A stretch of 64,000 nucleotides of DNA. It comes from Arthrobacter sp. EpRS71. GTDB lineage: Bacteria; Actinomycetota; Actinomycetes; Actinomycetales; Micrococcaceae. Below are positions 8,179-16,709 of the stretch, piece after piece. Numbering within the stretch: the stretch's first letter is position 1; the number at the start of each line of letters is the position of its first letter. The DNA is taken from assembly GCF_001512285.1 (NCBI RefSeq), contig NZ_LNUV01000006.1:2402809-2466808 (forward strand), read 5' to 3'. The translations under genes and the position numbers were made by a program. The notes under the pieces are model-generated. The model was not told where the DNA came from and did not search any database. It saw only the letters and a program-made list of their open reading frames with translations.

Positions 8179-9320
8179 CCCTGTATCTCCAGAATGCCTT
8201 GTTCGATGCGATCAAGGGCCGTCTCTAGAGTATCGAGGTCCGCGGCAAACGACAGCCTCAGGTGCCCTTCGCCGGACGGTCCGTACTCGCTTCCCGCCCG
8301 CAGGATGACCCCGTGGTCCTTGAACCTGTCGAGCATGACTGTCGCCGGGAGTGCCTGTGGGTAGCTGAAGAACGCGTAGAAGGCTCCGGTCGGTTCGGTG
8401 AATTCGACACCTGGAATGTTTTTCAAGCGTTCGACCACGTAGTCGCGGCGTTCACGATAGGCCGCAAGCATGGCCGAGGAGATACCGGGTCCCAGTTGCA
8501 GGGCTTTCAGTGATGCCCGCTGCACCGTTGCATTGACTGCACTGTTCATGGTTCGGTGCACCGCCCGGATCGATTCGATGATCCCATCGGGGGCCACCAC
8601 GTAGCCGATCCGCCAACCGGTCATGGCAAAGGTCTTGGACAGAGTCTGGCAGTACACGAGGCGTTCCTGCAGAGCCGGGATGGCTAGAGAGGAGATAAAC
8701 CCTTCGTCGTAGACCATGTGGGAGTACGCCTCATCGGCCAAGACCAACGTGTCGGTTCCTTGAAGCCCTTCAGCCAGCTGTTCCAGCGATTCCGGTGTGA
8801 AGACAGCCCCTGTGGGGTTCACAGGGTTGCAGAGCGCAATCAGCCTGGCGCCCCTGGCCGCAGCCACGAGCGCAGGGACATCCAGTTGGTTGTCCGACCG
8901 GGTGGGGACAAAGACGGGCTCGCCACCGGCAAGTCGTACAGCGTCCGGGTAGAGAGAGTACGTGGGTTCGGGGATGACGACCTTCTCACCAGGGTTCACA
9001 GTGGCCAGGATGGTCGCCGTGATCGCCGCCGCGCCGCCGTGGGAGACCAGAACTTCCTCAGGTCCGACACTTCGTCCGGACTCGGTCGAAACCAGGTCCG
9101 CGATGCACTGGCGAAGTTCCGGATCTCCGTTCAGATTTCCGTAATGCGTCCATCCTTCATGGAGCGCTTCGACAGCGGCGTCGATGATCTCAGAGGGCGT
9201 TTCAAAGTCAGGCTCGCCCATCGACAACGACACTGCGCCTGCCGGGGCGGCCGCACCGGTAGGGCGCAGGGAAGCGGCGGTAACGCGGGCAATGGCTGCT
9301 GAGGGCCGATATAAGTTCAC
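8175..9320 (-). CDS. PLP-dependent aminotransferase, class I/II (fold type I)
   Basis: About 381 residues from a GTG at 9320, preceded by ACGGAG at normal distance; an upstream ATG at 9353 lacks a ribosome site. Family marks in order: LSMGEPDFETP near the N-terminus, the CNPVNPTGAVF motif (Asn contacting PLP), LADEAYSHMVYDEGF (Asp/Tyr of the cofactor site), the lysine motif SKTFAMTGWRIGY (the Lys forms the aldimine) and a C-terminal LRLSFAADLD with the substrate-carboxylate Arg. It most resembles aspartate/aromatic-type aminotransferases acting on 2-amino acids. Divergent from the RraA-aldolase/amino-acid-ABC operon, which suggests use of imported amino acids. Confidence 0.92.
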   Translation of the reverse strand: MNLYRPSAAIARVTAASLRPTGAAAPAGAVSLSMGEPDFETPSEIIDAAVEALHEGWTHYGNLNGDPELRQCIADLVSTESGRSVGPEEVLVSHGGAAAITATILATVNPGEKVVIPEPTYSLYPDAVRLAGGEPVFVPTRSDNQLDVPALVAAARGARLIALCNPVNPTGAVFTPESLEQLAEGLQGTDTLVLADEAYSHMVYDEGFISSLAIPALQERLVYCQTLSKTFAMTGWRIGYVVAPDGIIESIRAVHRTMNSAVNATVQRASLKALQLGPGISSAMLAAYRERRDYVVERLKNIPGVEFTEPTGAFYAFFSYPQALPATVMLDRFKDHGVILRAGSEYGPSGEGHLRLSFAADLDTLETALDRIEQGILEIQG

Positions 9321-9603
9321 GATGGCTCCGTAATAGTAGGGTCTCCCATCCAAAGTAAGACATCACTCGCAAAGTCACAAGGTCATCGCAAATAATTGCC
9401 ATTCTTCGCGTATTTTCGGCGTACGGACGAAGTCAGAAACTTTGTTTCAGCCTTGTAAACACTCGCTTCACCTATTGACCCATCAAATCAATGCGAGCAA
9501 ACTCGTAGTTGCGACTTCACTCTCAATGTGCTTTAGTGTGATTCAAGGCACAGCGAGGTGTGGGGTTCGCCAAGCCGAACCCACGTAGAAGGAGAAGGCC
9601 AAG

Positions 9604-9786
9604 ATGAAGCGCAGATCGCTCGTCGAGCTCAGGAAAGATACCCGCCACGAGACGGTCCGGCGTTCGACGTCGTCGCCCGGGAGTGCTTCCCGCGCCGGGA
9701 CTCCCGGCGCCCCTTCCCGTCGCCCTCAAACCTCTGGCCAATACCGCAATCCCGAAGGAGACCAGGCGTCACGCCGATCGCAATGA
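9604..9786 (+). CDS. Possible 60-codon leader ORF
   Basis: A 60-codon frame beginning ATGAAGCGCAGATCGC directly after a very strong ribosome site (AGAAGGAGAAGG). Its TGA overlaps the ATG of the RraA-type aldolase as ATGA, while the aldolase ATG has no good site of its own. The peptide is Arg/Ser/Pro-rich and resembles no family. This layout suggests a translated leader whose passage couples or gates translation of the operon. Two mutually exclusive GC hairpins lie inside it (9677-9707 versus 9692-9710). A chance ORF cannot be excluded. Confidence 0.4.
   Translation: MKRRSLVELRKDTRHETVRRSTSSPGSASRAGTPGAPSRRPQTSGQYRNPEGDQASRRSQ
9677..9710 (+). promoter_or_regulatory. Mutually exclusive hairpins within the leader ORF
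   Basis: CCGGGAGT (9677-9684) can pair with ACTCCCGG (9700-9707). Alternatively GCGCCGGG (9692-9699) pairs with CCCGGCGC (9703-9710). The two structures share the right arm, so only one can form at a time, as in attenuators. There is no U-tract, so any effect would be on translation or on Rho access. High GC content makes chance pairing possible. Confidence 0.35.
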
Positions 9787-10466
9787 CCAAGACACAGGAA
9801 TACAACCAGACCAACGCCGAGGTTTCGGAATACACCCACGAGCAGCTGCAGCGCTTGAAGCAGCTCGGCACGGCCACCGTCTACGAGGCGCAGGGCCAGC
9901 GAGGGTCCATTGCTTCGGAAATCCGACCCCTGGATCCGGCCATGAAACTGGTGGGAACGGCGCTCACCGTCAACACCACTCCCGGGGACAATCTGATGTT
10001 TCACCAAGCGGTGCTGATGGCACGCCCGGGCGATGTCCTGGTCGTGGACGCCAAAGGTTTCACCGACGCCGGCCCGTGGGGCGACGTCCTCACCCTCGCT
10101 GCACAGCAGGCGGGTATCGCCGGGTTGGTCATCGACGGTTCCGTCCGGGACTCCGAAGCCATTATCGAAGCTGGTTTCCCGGTGTTCTCCCGTGGCATCT
10201 CAATCCGCGGAACTACGAAAGTTGACCCCGGAGAAGTGGGCGGGACCATCAACCTGGCAGGCACGTTGGTCGAGCGCGGGGACATCATCATCGGCGACCG
10301 TGACGGACTCGTTGTGGTCAAGGCTGCGGACGTCCTCGACTCGCTGGAGAAGGCAGAAGCCCGCGAGGCCAAAGAAGAGGAGTTCCGTCGCCGAATCCTG
10401 GACGAAGGCGCCTCCACGGCAGAACTTCTGGGGCTGCTCCCAACTCTCCAACGCTACGGATGGTAA
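9783..10466 (+). CDS. RraA-like HMG/CHA aldolase-superfamily protein
   Basis: 227 residues of the RraA/4-hydroxy-4-methyl-2-oxoglutarate aldolase fold. The substrate loop [10 protein letters not shown] and the metal/carboxylate motif [10 protein letters not shown] (Arg-Asp pair) match aldolase members rather than pure RraA RNase-E inhibitors. The neighbourhood also points to an enzyme, which would cleave a 4-hydroxy-2-oxo dicarboxylate to pyruvate or oxaloacetate, or decarboxylate oxaloacetate. It opens an operon: its stop is overlapped by the ABC ATPase ATG (10460). The ATG at 9783 lies in ATGA overlap with the leader ORF. This is one of three paralogues in the window, each beside a different transporter. 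Confidence 0.88.
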   Translation: MTKTQEYNQTNAEVSEYTHEQLQRLKQLGTATVYEAQGQRGSIASEIRPLDPAMKLVGTALTVNTTPGDNLMFHQAVLMARPGDVLVVDAKGFTDAGPWGDVLTLAAQQAGIAGLVIDGSVRDSEAIIEAGFPVFSRGISIRGTTKVDPGEVGGTINLAGTLVERGDIIIGDRDGLVVVKAADVLDSLEKAEAREAKEEEFRRRILDEGASTAELLGLLPTLQRYGW

Positions 10467-11263
10467 CCATGGCTTCCTCCCACACCCCAGCAGCTGCGCT
10501 GATCCCCGACGGTGATACTTCCATCGTGCCCACGATGATCTCCATGAGGGGCGTGAACAAGCACTTCGGTCCCCTCCACGTCCTTCGTGACATCAACCTT
10601 GAAGTCACCCGCGGCCAGGTCGTCGTCGTCCTGGGCCCCTCCGGCTCCGGCAAGTCCACTCTGTGCCGGACAATCAACAGGCTGGAAACGACCGACACCG
10701 GATTCATCGCCATCGATGGCCAGGCGCTGCCCGCAGAGGGCAAAGCACTCACCCGATACCGGGCTGACGTCGGCATGGTATTCCAGTCATTCAACCTCTT
10801 CGCCCACAAGACAATCCTCGAAAACGTCATGCTTGCACCCCAGAAAGTGCGCAGACTCTCCAAGACTGCAGCCCGGGACCGTGCGATGGCCCTGTTGGAG
10901 CGGGTTGGCATCGCCAACCAGGCAGACAAGCTGCCGGCCCAACTCTCCGGCGGCCAGCAACAGCGCGTCGCCATCGCCCGGGCCCTCGCCATGGAGCCAA
11001 AGGTCATGCTCTTCGATGAACCAACTTCGGCGCTGGACCCCGAAATGGTCACCGAGGTCCTGGAAGTCATGTCGTCTCTGGCCAAAGGCGGCATGACGAT
11101 GCTCGTAGTCACCCATGAAATGGGCTTCGCCCGCCGGGCCGCGGACAGAGTGGTCTTCATGGCTGACGGTCAGATTCTTGAAGACACCACGCCCAACGAG
11201 TTCTTCTCCAATCCCGCAACTTCGCGTGCGCGGGACTTCCTTAGCAAGATCCTCAGCCACTAA
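10460..11263 (+). CDS. Polar amino-acid ABC transporter, ATP-binding protein (GlnQ-type)
   Basis: 267 residues. Walker [10 protein letters not shown] at about residues 61-69, Q-loop MVFQSFNLF, signature [15 protein letters not shown], Walker [14 protein letters not shown] and the H-loop [10 protein letters not shown] are all intact. The order and spacing are those of GlnQ/HisP-type ATPases driving amino-acid import. It starts inside the last codons of the aldolase gene; a second in-frame ATG at 10469 is equally possible. It is followed by the binding protein and two permeases, a complete transporter. Confidence 0.95.
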   Translation: MVTMASSHTPAAALIPDGDTSIVPTMISMRGVNKHFGPLHVLRDINLEVTRGQVVVVLGPSGSGKSTLCRTINRLETTDTGFIAIDGQALPAEGKALTRYRADVGMVFQSFNLFAHKTILENVMLAPQKVRRLSKTAARDRAMALLERVGIANQADKLPAQLSGGQQQRVAIARALAMEPKVMLFDEPTSALDPEMVTEVLEVMSSLAKGGMTMLVVTHEMGFARRAADRVVFMADGQILEDTTPNEFFSNPATSRARDFLSKILSH

Positions 11264-11297
11264 CTCCCCAAATCTCCCCAAAAGAAGAGCGATCCCC

Positions 11298-12134
11298 ATG
11301 AAACTCAAAGCACTTATTGCAGTCCCTGCCCTCGCCGTCATCCTCGCCGCCACCGGCTGCGGTGGCCAGGCAGGCAGCAGCGACGCCAAAGGCCTGACCG
11401 CCAGCGCTTCGGACGGCCTGACAATCGGTATCGCCTTCGACCGCCCCGGCATCAGCCAGAAGAACCCTGACGGCTCCTTCAGCGGCTTCGACGTCGACGT
11501 CGCAAAGTACGTCGCCACCAAGCTCGGCGTTGAAGAATCCAAAATCACCTGGCTGGAAGCACCGACCCCGCAGCGCGAAAACCTGATCCAGAACGGCCAA
11601 GTTGACTACGTAGTCGCCGCCTACACCATCAACGATGCGCGCAAGGAAAAGGTCGGATTCGCCGGCCCCTACCTGACGGTCGGCCAGTCGCTGCTCGTCC
11701 GCCAAGATGAAACGGCCATCACCGGCCCGGAATCACTCACCGGCGGCAAGAAACTCTGCTCCGTGACAGGCTCCACCCCGGCCCAGAACATCAAGAAAAA
11801 ATACGCCCAGGACGTCCAGCTCCAGGAGTACGACACCAACTCCGCCTGCGTCGAAGCACTCAAGGCCGGCGCAATCGACGCGATGACCACCGATGATGTC
11901 GTCCTGGCCGGCTACGCAGCTGTCAATCAGGGCAAGCTCAAGGTCGTCGGCAAGCCGTTCACCAAGGACTCCTACGGCATCGGTGTGAAGAAGGACGACG
12001 CCGAAGGCCGCAACAAGGTCAACGATGCCATCGAGGAAATGATCAAGGATGGTTCCTGGGCCAAGGCCTTCGAAAAGAACCTGGGCGCCTCCGGCTATGA
12101 AATGCCGACGCCTCCGTCTGTCGACCGGTACTAA
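11298..12134 (+). CDS. Amino-acid ABC transporter, substrate-binding lipoprotein
   Basis: 278 residues from the ATG at 11298, chosen because it starts a lipoprotein signal peptide (MKLKALIAVPALAVILAATGC) with Cys at about residue 21. The mature part is a SBP_bac_3 protein: IGIAFDRPG, FSGFDVDVAKYVATKLGV, a middle VDYVVAAYTINDARKEKV and KDSYGIGVKKDD near the end. It should be anchored outside the membrane and deliver a polar amino acid, perhaps glutamate-like, to the two permeases. Spacing to the ATPase is 34 bases, with AAAAGAAGAG as a modest ribosome site. Confidence 0.94.
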   Translation: MKLKALIAVPALAVILAATGCGGQAGSSDAKGLTASASDGLTIGIAFDRPGISQKNPDGSFSGFDVDVAKYVATKLGVEESKITWLEAPTPQRENLIQNGQVDYVVAAYTINDARKEKVGFAGPYLTVGQSLLVRQDETAITGPESLTGGKKLCSVTGSTPAQNIKKKYAQDVQLQEYDTNSACVEALKAGAIDAMTTDDVVLAGYAAVNQGKLKVVGKPFTKDSYGIGVKKDDAEGRNKVNDAIEEMIKDGSWAKAFEKNLGASGYEMPTPPSVDRY

Positions 12135-12173
12135 GCACCGCCGCGCCGCCCCTACGGATCCGGAAGTCATCCC

Positions 12174-12854
12174 ATGGAAATACTCACAGAATATGGTGAC
12201 CAACTGATCACCGCGTTCATTCGCACGATACAGCTCGCCGGGCTCTCTGCCGTGGGGGCGCTCGTACTCGGCACCATCCTCGCCGCAATGCGCGTCTCCC
12301 CTGTTTGGGCGCTGCGCACCGTGGCCACAGGCTACGTCAACATTGTCCGGAACACCCCCCTGACCCTGGTGGTGTTGTTCGCCTCCTTCGGCCTTGCCCA
12401 GCAGCTCGGCGTCACCCTGGTGGATCCCAACTCCCCCACCTCAATCACTGACAGTTCCTTCCGCCTCGCGGTTCTGGCCTTCAGCACCTACACGGCCACG
12501 TTCGTCTGCGAAGCACTCCGGGCAGGTGTGAACACCGTCCCGATCGGGCAGTCCGAAGCCGCACGTTCCTTGGGTCTGGGCTTCACCCAAGGGTTGCGCT
12601 ACATCGTTTTGCCCCAGGCGTTCCGTGCCGTCGTCGCCCCCTTGGGCAGCATCATGATCGCACTGATCAAAAACACCACGATCGCATCGGTCATCGGCGT
12701 CGCTGAAGCGTCACTGCTGATGAAAGAAGTCATCGAAAACACATCGGCCCTGATCGTCGTCGGCCTCATCTTCGCCCTCGGGTTCATGTGCCTGACGATC
12801 CCCACCGGCGCCGTATTCGGATTCCTCAGCAAGAAACTGGCGGTACGAACATGA
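12174..12854 (+). CDS. Amino-acid ABC transporter permease 1
   Basis: 226 residues, about five membrane helices. The cytoplasmic EAA loop (GQSEAARSLGLGFTQGLRYI) contacts the ATPase. It belongs to the HisM/GlnP-type permeases that pair as a heterodimer. Its TGA overlaps the ATG of the second permease (ATGA at 12851-12854), consistent with equal production of both. Confidence 0.93.
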   Translation: MEILTEYGDQLITAFIRTIQLAGLSAVGALVLGTILAAMRVSPVWALRTVATGYVNIVRNTPLTLVVLFASFGLAQQLGVTLVDPNSPTSITDSSFRLAVLAFSTYTATFVCEALRAGVNTVPIGQSEAARSLGLGFTQGLRYIVLPQAFRAVVAPLGSIMIALIKNTTIASVIGVAEASLLMKEVIENTSALIVVGLIFALGFMCLTIPTGAVFGFLSKKLAVRT

Positions 12855-13717
12855 GCAATCAGCCTGCACTCAAGACTCTCTACGACGCACCCGGACCCCG
12901 CGGTAAGACGCTGAACATCATCATCAGCGCCCTTTGCCTGGCCGGCCTCGTCGGCGGCATGTTCTGGGTCATATCGGCGCTGAACGCCAAAGGCCAGCTG
13001 GCCCCGGAAAAGTGGCAGCCCTTCCTTACCGCTGACATGTGGCGCACCTACCTGCTGCCCGGAATCGCCGGGACCCTGCAGGCAGCCGGCCTCGCCGTTG
13101 TCCTGGCAACCGCACTGGGGATCGTGCTCGGCGTGGGACGCATGTCCCAGATCAAAATCCTCCGCTACGGCTGCGGCGCCGTCGTTGAGTTCTTCCGGGC
13201 CATGCCTCTGCTGATCCTTATGATCTTCTGCTTCCAACTCTTTGCCAACTACAACCTGTTCCCATCAACCCAGATGGCCATGGCAGCGGTCGTTACCGGC
13301 CTGACCTTATGCAACGGGGCAGTTATCGCAGAGATTGTCCGCGCGGGCGTCCACTCGCTTCCGCGGGGTCAGAGCGAAGCATCCATGGCGCTTGGCCTCG
13401 GCAGCGGACAGATGATGCGGATGATCCTACTCCCTCAGGCCATCACCGCCATGCTCCCCCCGATCGTGTCCCAGCTGGTCGTCGCGCTCAAGGACACCGC
13501 GCTGGGCTACCAGATCACCTATGTCGAGGCGGTCCGGCAGGGTGTTCAGGCAGGGTCTGCATACTCCAACTACATCCCGGCTCTGCTGGTTGTGGCGGCA
13601 GTAATGATAGCCATCAACTTCGCCCTATCCCAGCTAGCCGTCACGGCCGAAAACAGGCTCCGAAAAGGCCGCAAAGCCGTTGTCAAACCTGAAGAAGTAG
13701 CTATCCCCCAGATCTAA
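12851..13717 (+). CDS. Amino-acid ABC transporter permease 2
   Basis: 288 residues; longer than its partner because of an N-terminal extension with an extra helix (NIIISALCLAGLVGGMFWV). The EAA loop reads GQSEASMALGLGSGQMMRMI. It belongs to the same HisQ/GluD-type family. It ends the transporter operon. A GC hairpin follows at 13741-13767, then a gene for a small protein. Confidence 0.93.
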   Translation: MSNQPALKTLYDAPGPRGKTLNIIISALCLAGLVGGMFWVISALNAKGQLAPEKWQPFLTADMWRTYLLPGIAGTLQAAGLAVVLATALGIVLGVGRMSQIKILRYGCGAVVEFFRAMPLLILMIFCFQLFANYNLFPSTQMAMAAVVTGLTLCNGAVIAEIVRAGVHSLPRGQSEASMALGLGSGQMMRMILLPQAITAMLPPIVSQLVVALKDTALGYQITYVEAVRQGVQAGSAYSNYIPALLVVAAVMIAINFALSQLAVTAENRLRKGRKAVVKPEEVAIPQI

Positions 13718-13740
13718 TTGCAGGCACATGGAAAGGTCTC

Positions 13741-13767
13741 CCTCCGCAGCGAGTTCAGCTGCGGAGG
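13741..13767 (+). terminator. GC-rich hairpin downstream of the amino-acid ABC operon
   Basis: CCTCCGCAGC and GCTGCGGAGG pair perfectly over 10 bp around a 7-base loop, and GGTCT/AGACC just outside can extend the stem past a mismatch. There is no U-run after it, so it may be a transcript-stabilising or Rho-associated structure rather than a strong intrinsic terminator. Confidence 0.5.
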
Positions 13768-13840
13768 AAGACCAACATCGTGAGACCGCAACCAAAAATC
13801 GTGTGCTCTCCCGCCATCACTCAACAAGGAAGTAAAGGCT

Positions 13841-14116
13841 ATGACCGCCTACCGCCATAAGGACTGGAACCAGCTCGTTGGTGCTTTCGTGGAAATCCGG
13901 CTAAACCGTGTAACCCTCCGCAAGGGCTACGTCGAACACGCGATGCCTAACTCGTCCGCCTTGTGGCTGGCCGCTGATAAGGAGCACGGCAGGGCCATTT
14001 TTGAATCTGCGGAAGGTCACGAGGTTTGGGTGGAACCCCAGGAAATGGAAGGCACTTTCACCTATCGCATGACGACATCTGCCCTCTACCCCGCGCTTCG
14101 CCGTAGCGATCCCTGA
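13841..14116 (+). CDS. Small conserved protein, three-copy family (member A)
   Basis: 91 residues, no known family recognised. Its core (about residues 7-65) aligns with two other small proteins in this window, at 30153 and 36945. The shared pattern is DW, a Gly four residues later, then V-x-[IL]-R, R-x-G-x-V-[ED], a Ser followed by a W-[LI] strand, an Arg and Phe, and G-x-[EK]-[VL]-W at the end. Alternating hydrophobic residues and glycines suggest a small all-beta barrel (SH3- or Sm-like; inference). AAGGAAG precedes the ATG. It lies 123 bases after the second permease gene of the amino-acid transporter. Confidence 0.7.
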   Translation: MTAYRHKDWNQLVGAFVEIRLNRVTLRKGYVEHAMPNSSALWLAADKEHGRAIFESAEGHEVWVEPQEMEGTFTYRMTTSALYPALRRSDP

Positions 14117-14182
14117 CGCTGTAAAGAGGGTTGGAAATACCTGAAGACCCAATCCTTCCAATATCAAAGGAAAGAACACGCC

Positions 14183-14431
14183 GTGACGCCAACCACCTCT
14201 CCCACCCCACAGGCAACAGCTCTGGCGGCTACCGGCGATCACGCGCCGGTTAGCGGGTGGTGGCGGCCGAACGAAGACCCACAACCGTTCCGTTACGTGC
14301 AGGAGGGGGACGTCATGCCCTCCCTCGGCGGTGAACGGACCTTGTGGACCTTGGTTCACGAGCTGGCACCAACGCGACGAGCACATCGTCAGCAAAGCGT
14401 TGTCGCGGAAGGGCCCCAAAGGGAACTTTAG
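14183..14431 (+). CDS. Small hypothetical protein
   Basis: 82 residues from a GTG at 14183, preceded by AAAGGAAAG. A central patch SGWWRPNEDPQPFRYVQEGD with MPSLGGERTLWTLV looks folded. The last 25 residues look unstructured, and a frameshift near the end is possible because a neighbouring frame stays open to 14606. It is vaguely like short GxW-x-P-G small proteins (YjzC-type) but is not assigned. It follows member A by 66 bases and may share its transcript. Confidence 0.45.
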   Translation: MTPTTSPTPQATALAATGDHAPVSGWWRPNEDPQPFRYVQEGDVMPSLGGERTLWTLVHELAPTRRAHRQQSVVAEGPQREL

Positions 14432-14591
14432 GACCAGCTGGAATACCCGAGACTTCCTGCCACAACCGAGTTCGGCACTGATCATTCTGCCCTTTTGGGA
14501 CCCGGCCGCGGGGTCCTCACCCATCGGTCTTTATAGGGCACCAAAACGAAGCTGGAGCAGCGTCAAGGGATTGCTTTGTCCCCGGCGTTGC

Positions 14592-15598
14592 CTATTTCTG
14601 TGCTAAAACCTCCTGGATGATCGGTTTGACCATCGTTTCCCGTTTCTCCCACAGGATGCTGACATCCTTTCCAGAGATCCAAGTGGGCTGCGTTCCCGAG
14701 GCGCGAATTTTTTCCTGCACGTCGTGATTCTGGGCTGCTTTTTCCAAGGCTGATTCCAGCGCGGCCACTACGGCCGGTGGTGTCGTCGCAGGGACGGAAA
14801 TCGTGAAGTTGCTGCTCATCGGTTCCACGTCATACCCAGCGCTTCGCAGGGTGGGTACATCCGGGGTGAATGAGCTGACCTGGTCGTCAACGACAGAAAG
14901 AACCCGGACGTCTCCTGCCTTGTATTGGGCAAAAAAGCTGGCGACACCTCCCAGTGCAAAATCTATCTCCCCACTAATAAGAGCAGATACCTTGTCCGCG
15001 CCGCTGTTGTAGTGCACTACGTTGAAGTCCAGCCCCAGTTTCTGCTCCAGGATTGCCAGGTTTATGTGGTCATCACCTCCTCTGGAATCGGTGCCTACTT
15101 TGACTGTCCCGGTGCAGCTTTCACCGCGTCGAATAGCGACTTGATGTCTTTGTGGGAGCTGTTCGTGTTGACACTGATCACTAAAGCATTGGATCCGAAG
15201 GAGCCGATTGGTGTGAAGCTGCTGCGGTCAAAGCCAGCCTTTTTGCTCGGGTCCAGGTACCGGCCCAAAATGGAGGGAAGGTTAGTAGCGCCCAGTGTTA
15301 GCCCGTCCGGTTTAGCGTTTGCAAGGTAGTTCAAGCCCAGTATCTGGCCTCCGCCTTCCTTGTTTAGAACTTTGATCGTCGCGCCTAAGTGTTCCTGCAT
15401 GGCAGGTGCCACGATGCGAGCAACCACGTCGTTACCGCCGCCCGCTGCGGAGGGCACCACCCACTCCACTGTCGCCCCGGGCTTCGGAAAGTCAGCCTCT
15501 GCTGCTGCCGGAGGGGAACCGGCCTGGCCAGCGCAAGCGCTGAGGATCAACGCCATGGAGCCAGCCAGCACCGTAGTTTTAAGCACAGCGAATTTCAT
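14592..15598 (-). pseudogene. tctC: Tripartite tricarboxylate transporter binding protein TctC, one-base frameshift
   Basis: The ATG at 15598 follows AAGGAGATC and opens a lipoprotein signal (MKFAVLKTTVLAGSMALILS, then AC). The first frame matches the intact TctC at 17344-18354 through LFDAVKAAPG, then ends in QSK and a stop at about 15095. One base away the match resumes (VGTDSRGGDDH, LGLDFNVVHY) and continues to 14592. A single base is missing near 15100. Everything else is intact and conserved, so this is either a recent inactivation or a sequencing error. If repaired it would be a periplasmic-type solute receptor close to the tctBAC operon's own, perhaps with altered specificity. Confidence 0.85.
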
Positions 15599-15841
15599 GA
15601 TGCGATCTCCTTTGAATTGACGTATTACTGTTTCCCAGGTTCTCACTGGGATCCTCAATCGGAGGGCGGTGTTCTGAATTGGCCTGCGACAGGTAATTGC
15701 CCGTCCCTAACGCACACGGGGCCAGCCGACCCTCAAGTTTGTACCTTGATTCTGATCGAAATTGAATGACTGCCAGGGGTGATGACTTCTAAACTCTTAG
15801 GGGCTGTATCCTGCTAGGGGCAGGCGCATAATGGCCACTTT

Positions 15842-16267
15842 CTAGTCCATCCTTTTGTCCCTTGGCTTGCGGTCGGTGTGCGCCTTCACGGCCAGCACCG
15901 GGCATGAGGCTTCCAATAGGATGCCCTGGGCGGTGCTGCCCATTATCAGCTTGCCTACTGGTGTGCGCCGACGTAGTCCGATTACAATCAGTTCCGCGCC
16001 ATACTCCTGCGCGGCTTCCAAGACTTCGGTCACGGCATCTCTGCCACGAATTGGATGCCTAATCAGGTGATCGACACCGTCACGAGCTAACCGCTCTTGG
16101 ATGGCCTTGATGTGTAGGTCATCAGCTTGGCGGTCGTCGACGTACGCGTCCCCTCGTGACGAGTTAATCACTAGGAGCAGCTTTTGGTCCCTTCTAGCCA
16201 TATCGATTGCGTGTTCCAGCGCCGCGTTGCCTTCAGGCGTGGGGATATAACCGACCACTATGGTCAT
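15842..16267 (-). CDS. Universal stress protein
   Basis: 141 residues. The N-terminus MTIVVGYIPTPEGNAALEHA and the nucleotide loop GLRRRTPVGKLIMGSTAQ fit the G-2x-G-9x-G-(S/T) type of ATP-binding USPs. Closely related to the USP at 29661 (both start with VVGYIPT and share RRR.PVGKL.MGSTA-like blocks). It lies upstream of the frameshifted tctC on the same strand, as 29661 lies next to another tctC, so the pairing recurs. Function beyond stress/energy sensing cannot be stated. Confidence 0.9.
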   Translation of the reverse strand: MTIVVGYIPTPEGNAALEHAIDMARRDQKLLLVINSSRGDAYVDDRQADDLHIKAIQERLARDGVDHLIRHPIRGRDAVTEVLEAAQEYGAELIVIGLRRRTPVGKLIMGSTAQGILLEASCPVLAVKAHTDRKPRDKRMD

Positions 16268-16709
16268 GTGTTCTCCTAGGTTTGGATGGGCAGAAAACCG
16301 ATTTCATCTCGCTAGTGAGCCCCCGCTGGGTGGCCGTAAAGTGCTGAATGGCATCTAAAAATGCCCAGCTGAGGTGGGGTCGCGCGCCGTTCCCGCGTTG
16401 CCCTGCCGCCCGGTTGATTTGTGGCCCTTCGTGCAGCTCAGGTGCAACCCGTGCACAGTGACTACGTTGTATTTGGGGTCGGGTGGCGAAGGTCGCATCT
16501 TTGATTTTGCGGCGGAGGACTTGCCCTTGCCCAAGATTTCTGACGCACCAGACATTCGAGTACTCGATACACGGCGGAAGGTGAAGAGTTATAGGCGCCT
16601 TCCAGCGAATACTGCGACGCAGGCGACTACGAGGCGATGGAAGTGCCGGGCGGACTTTCTTCGAATCCGCCCGGCACCGAGCCCAGCCGATAAGATACTG
16701 CGAGGGACT
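16268..16709. other. Intergenic stretch with one strong hairpin
   Basis: No gene is recognised. It contains the 12-bp stem-loop at 16643-16677, listed separately. The part nearest 16268 should hold the promoter of the USP gene. Confidence 0.4.
16643..16677 (-). terminator. Stem-loop after the tctBAC-aldolase operon
   Basis: GTGCCGGGCGGA (16643-16654) pairs perfectly with TCCGCCCGGCAC (16666-16677) around an 11-base loop. It lies 32 bases past the stop of the RraA-type aldolase on the minus strand, where transcription should end. Only two U residues follow, so it is an imperfect intrinsic terminator. Confidence 0.6.

Noticed and set aside
10318-11160. 280-codon minus-strand frame opposite the GlnQ-type ATPase
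   Set aside because: The plus strand carries all ABC ATPase motifs; the antisense translation is Ser/Arg-rich without domains.
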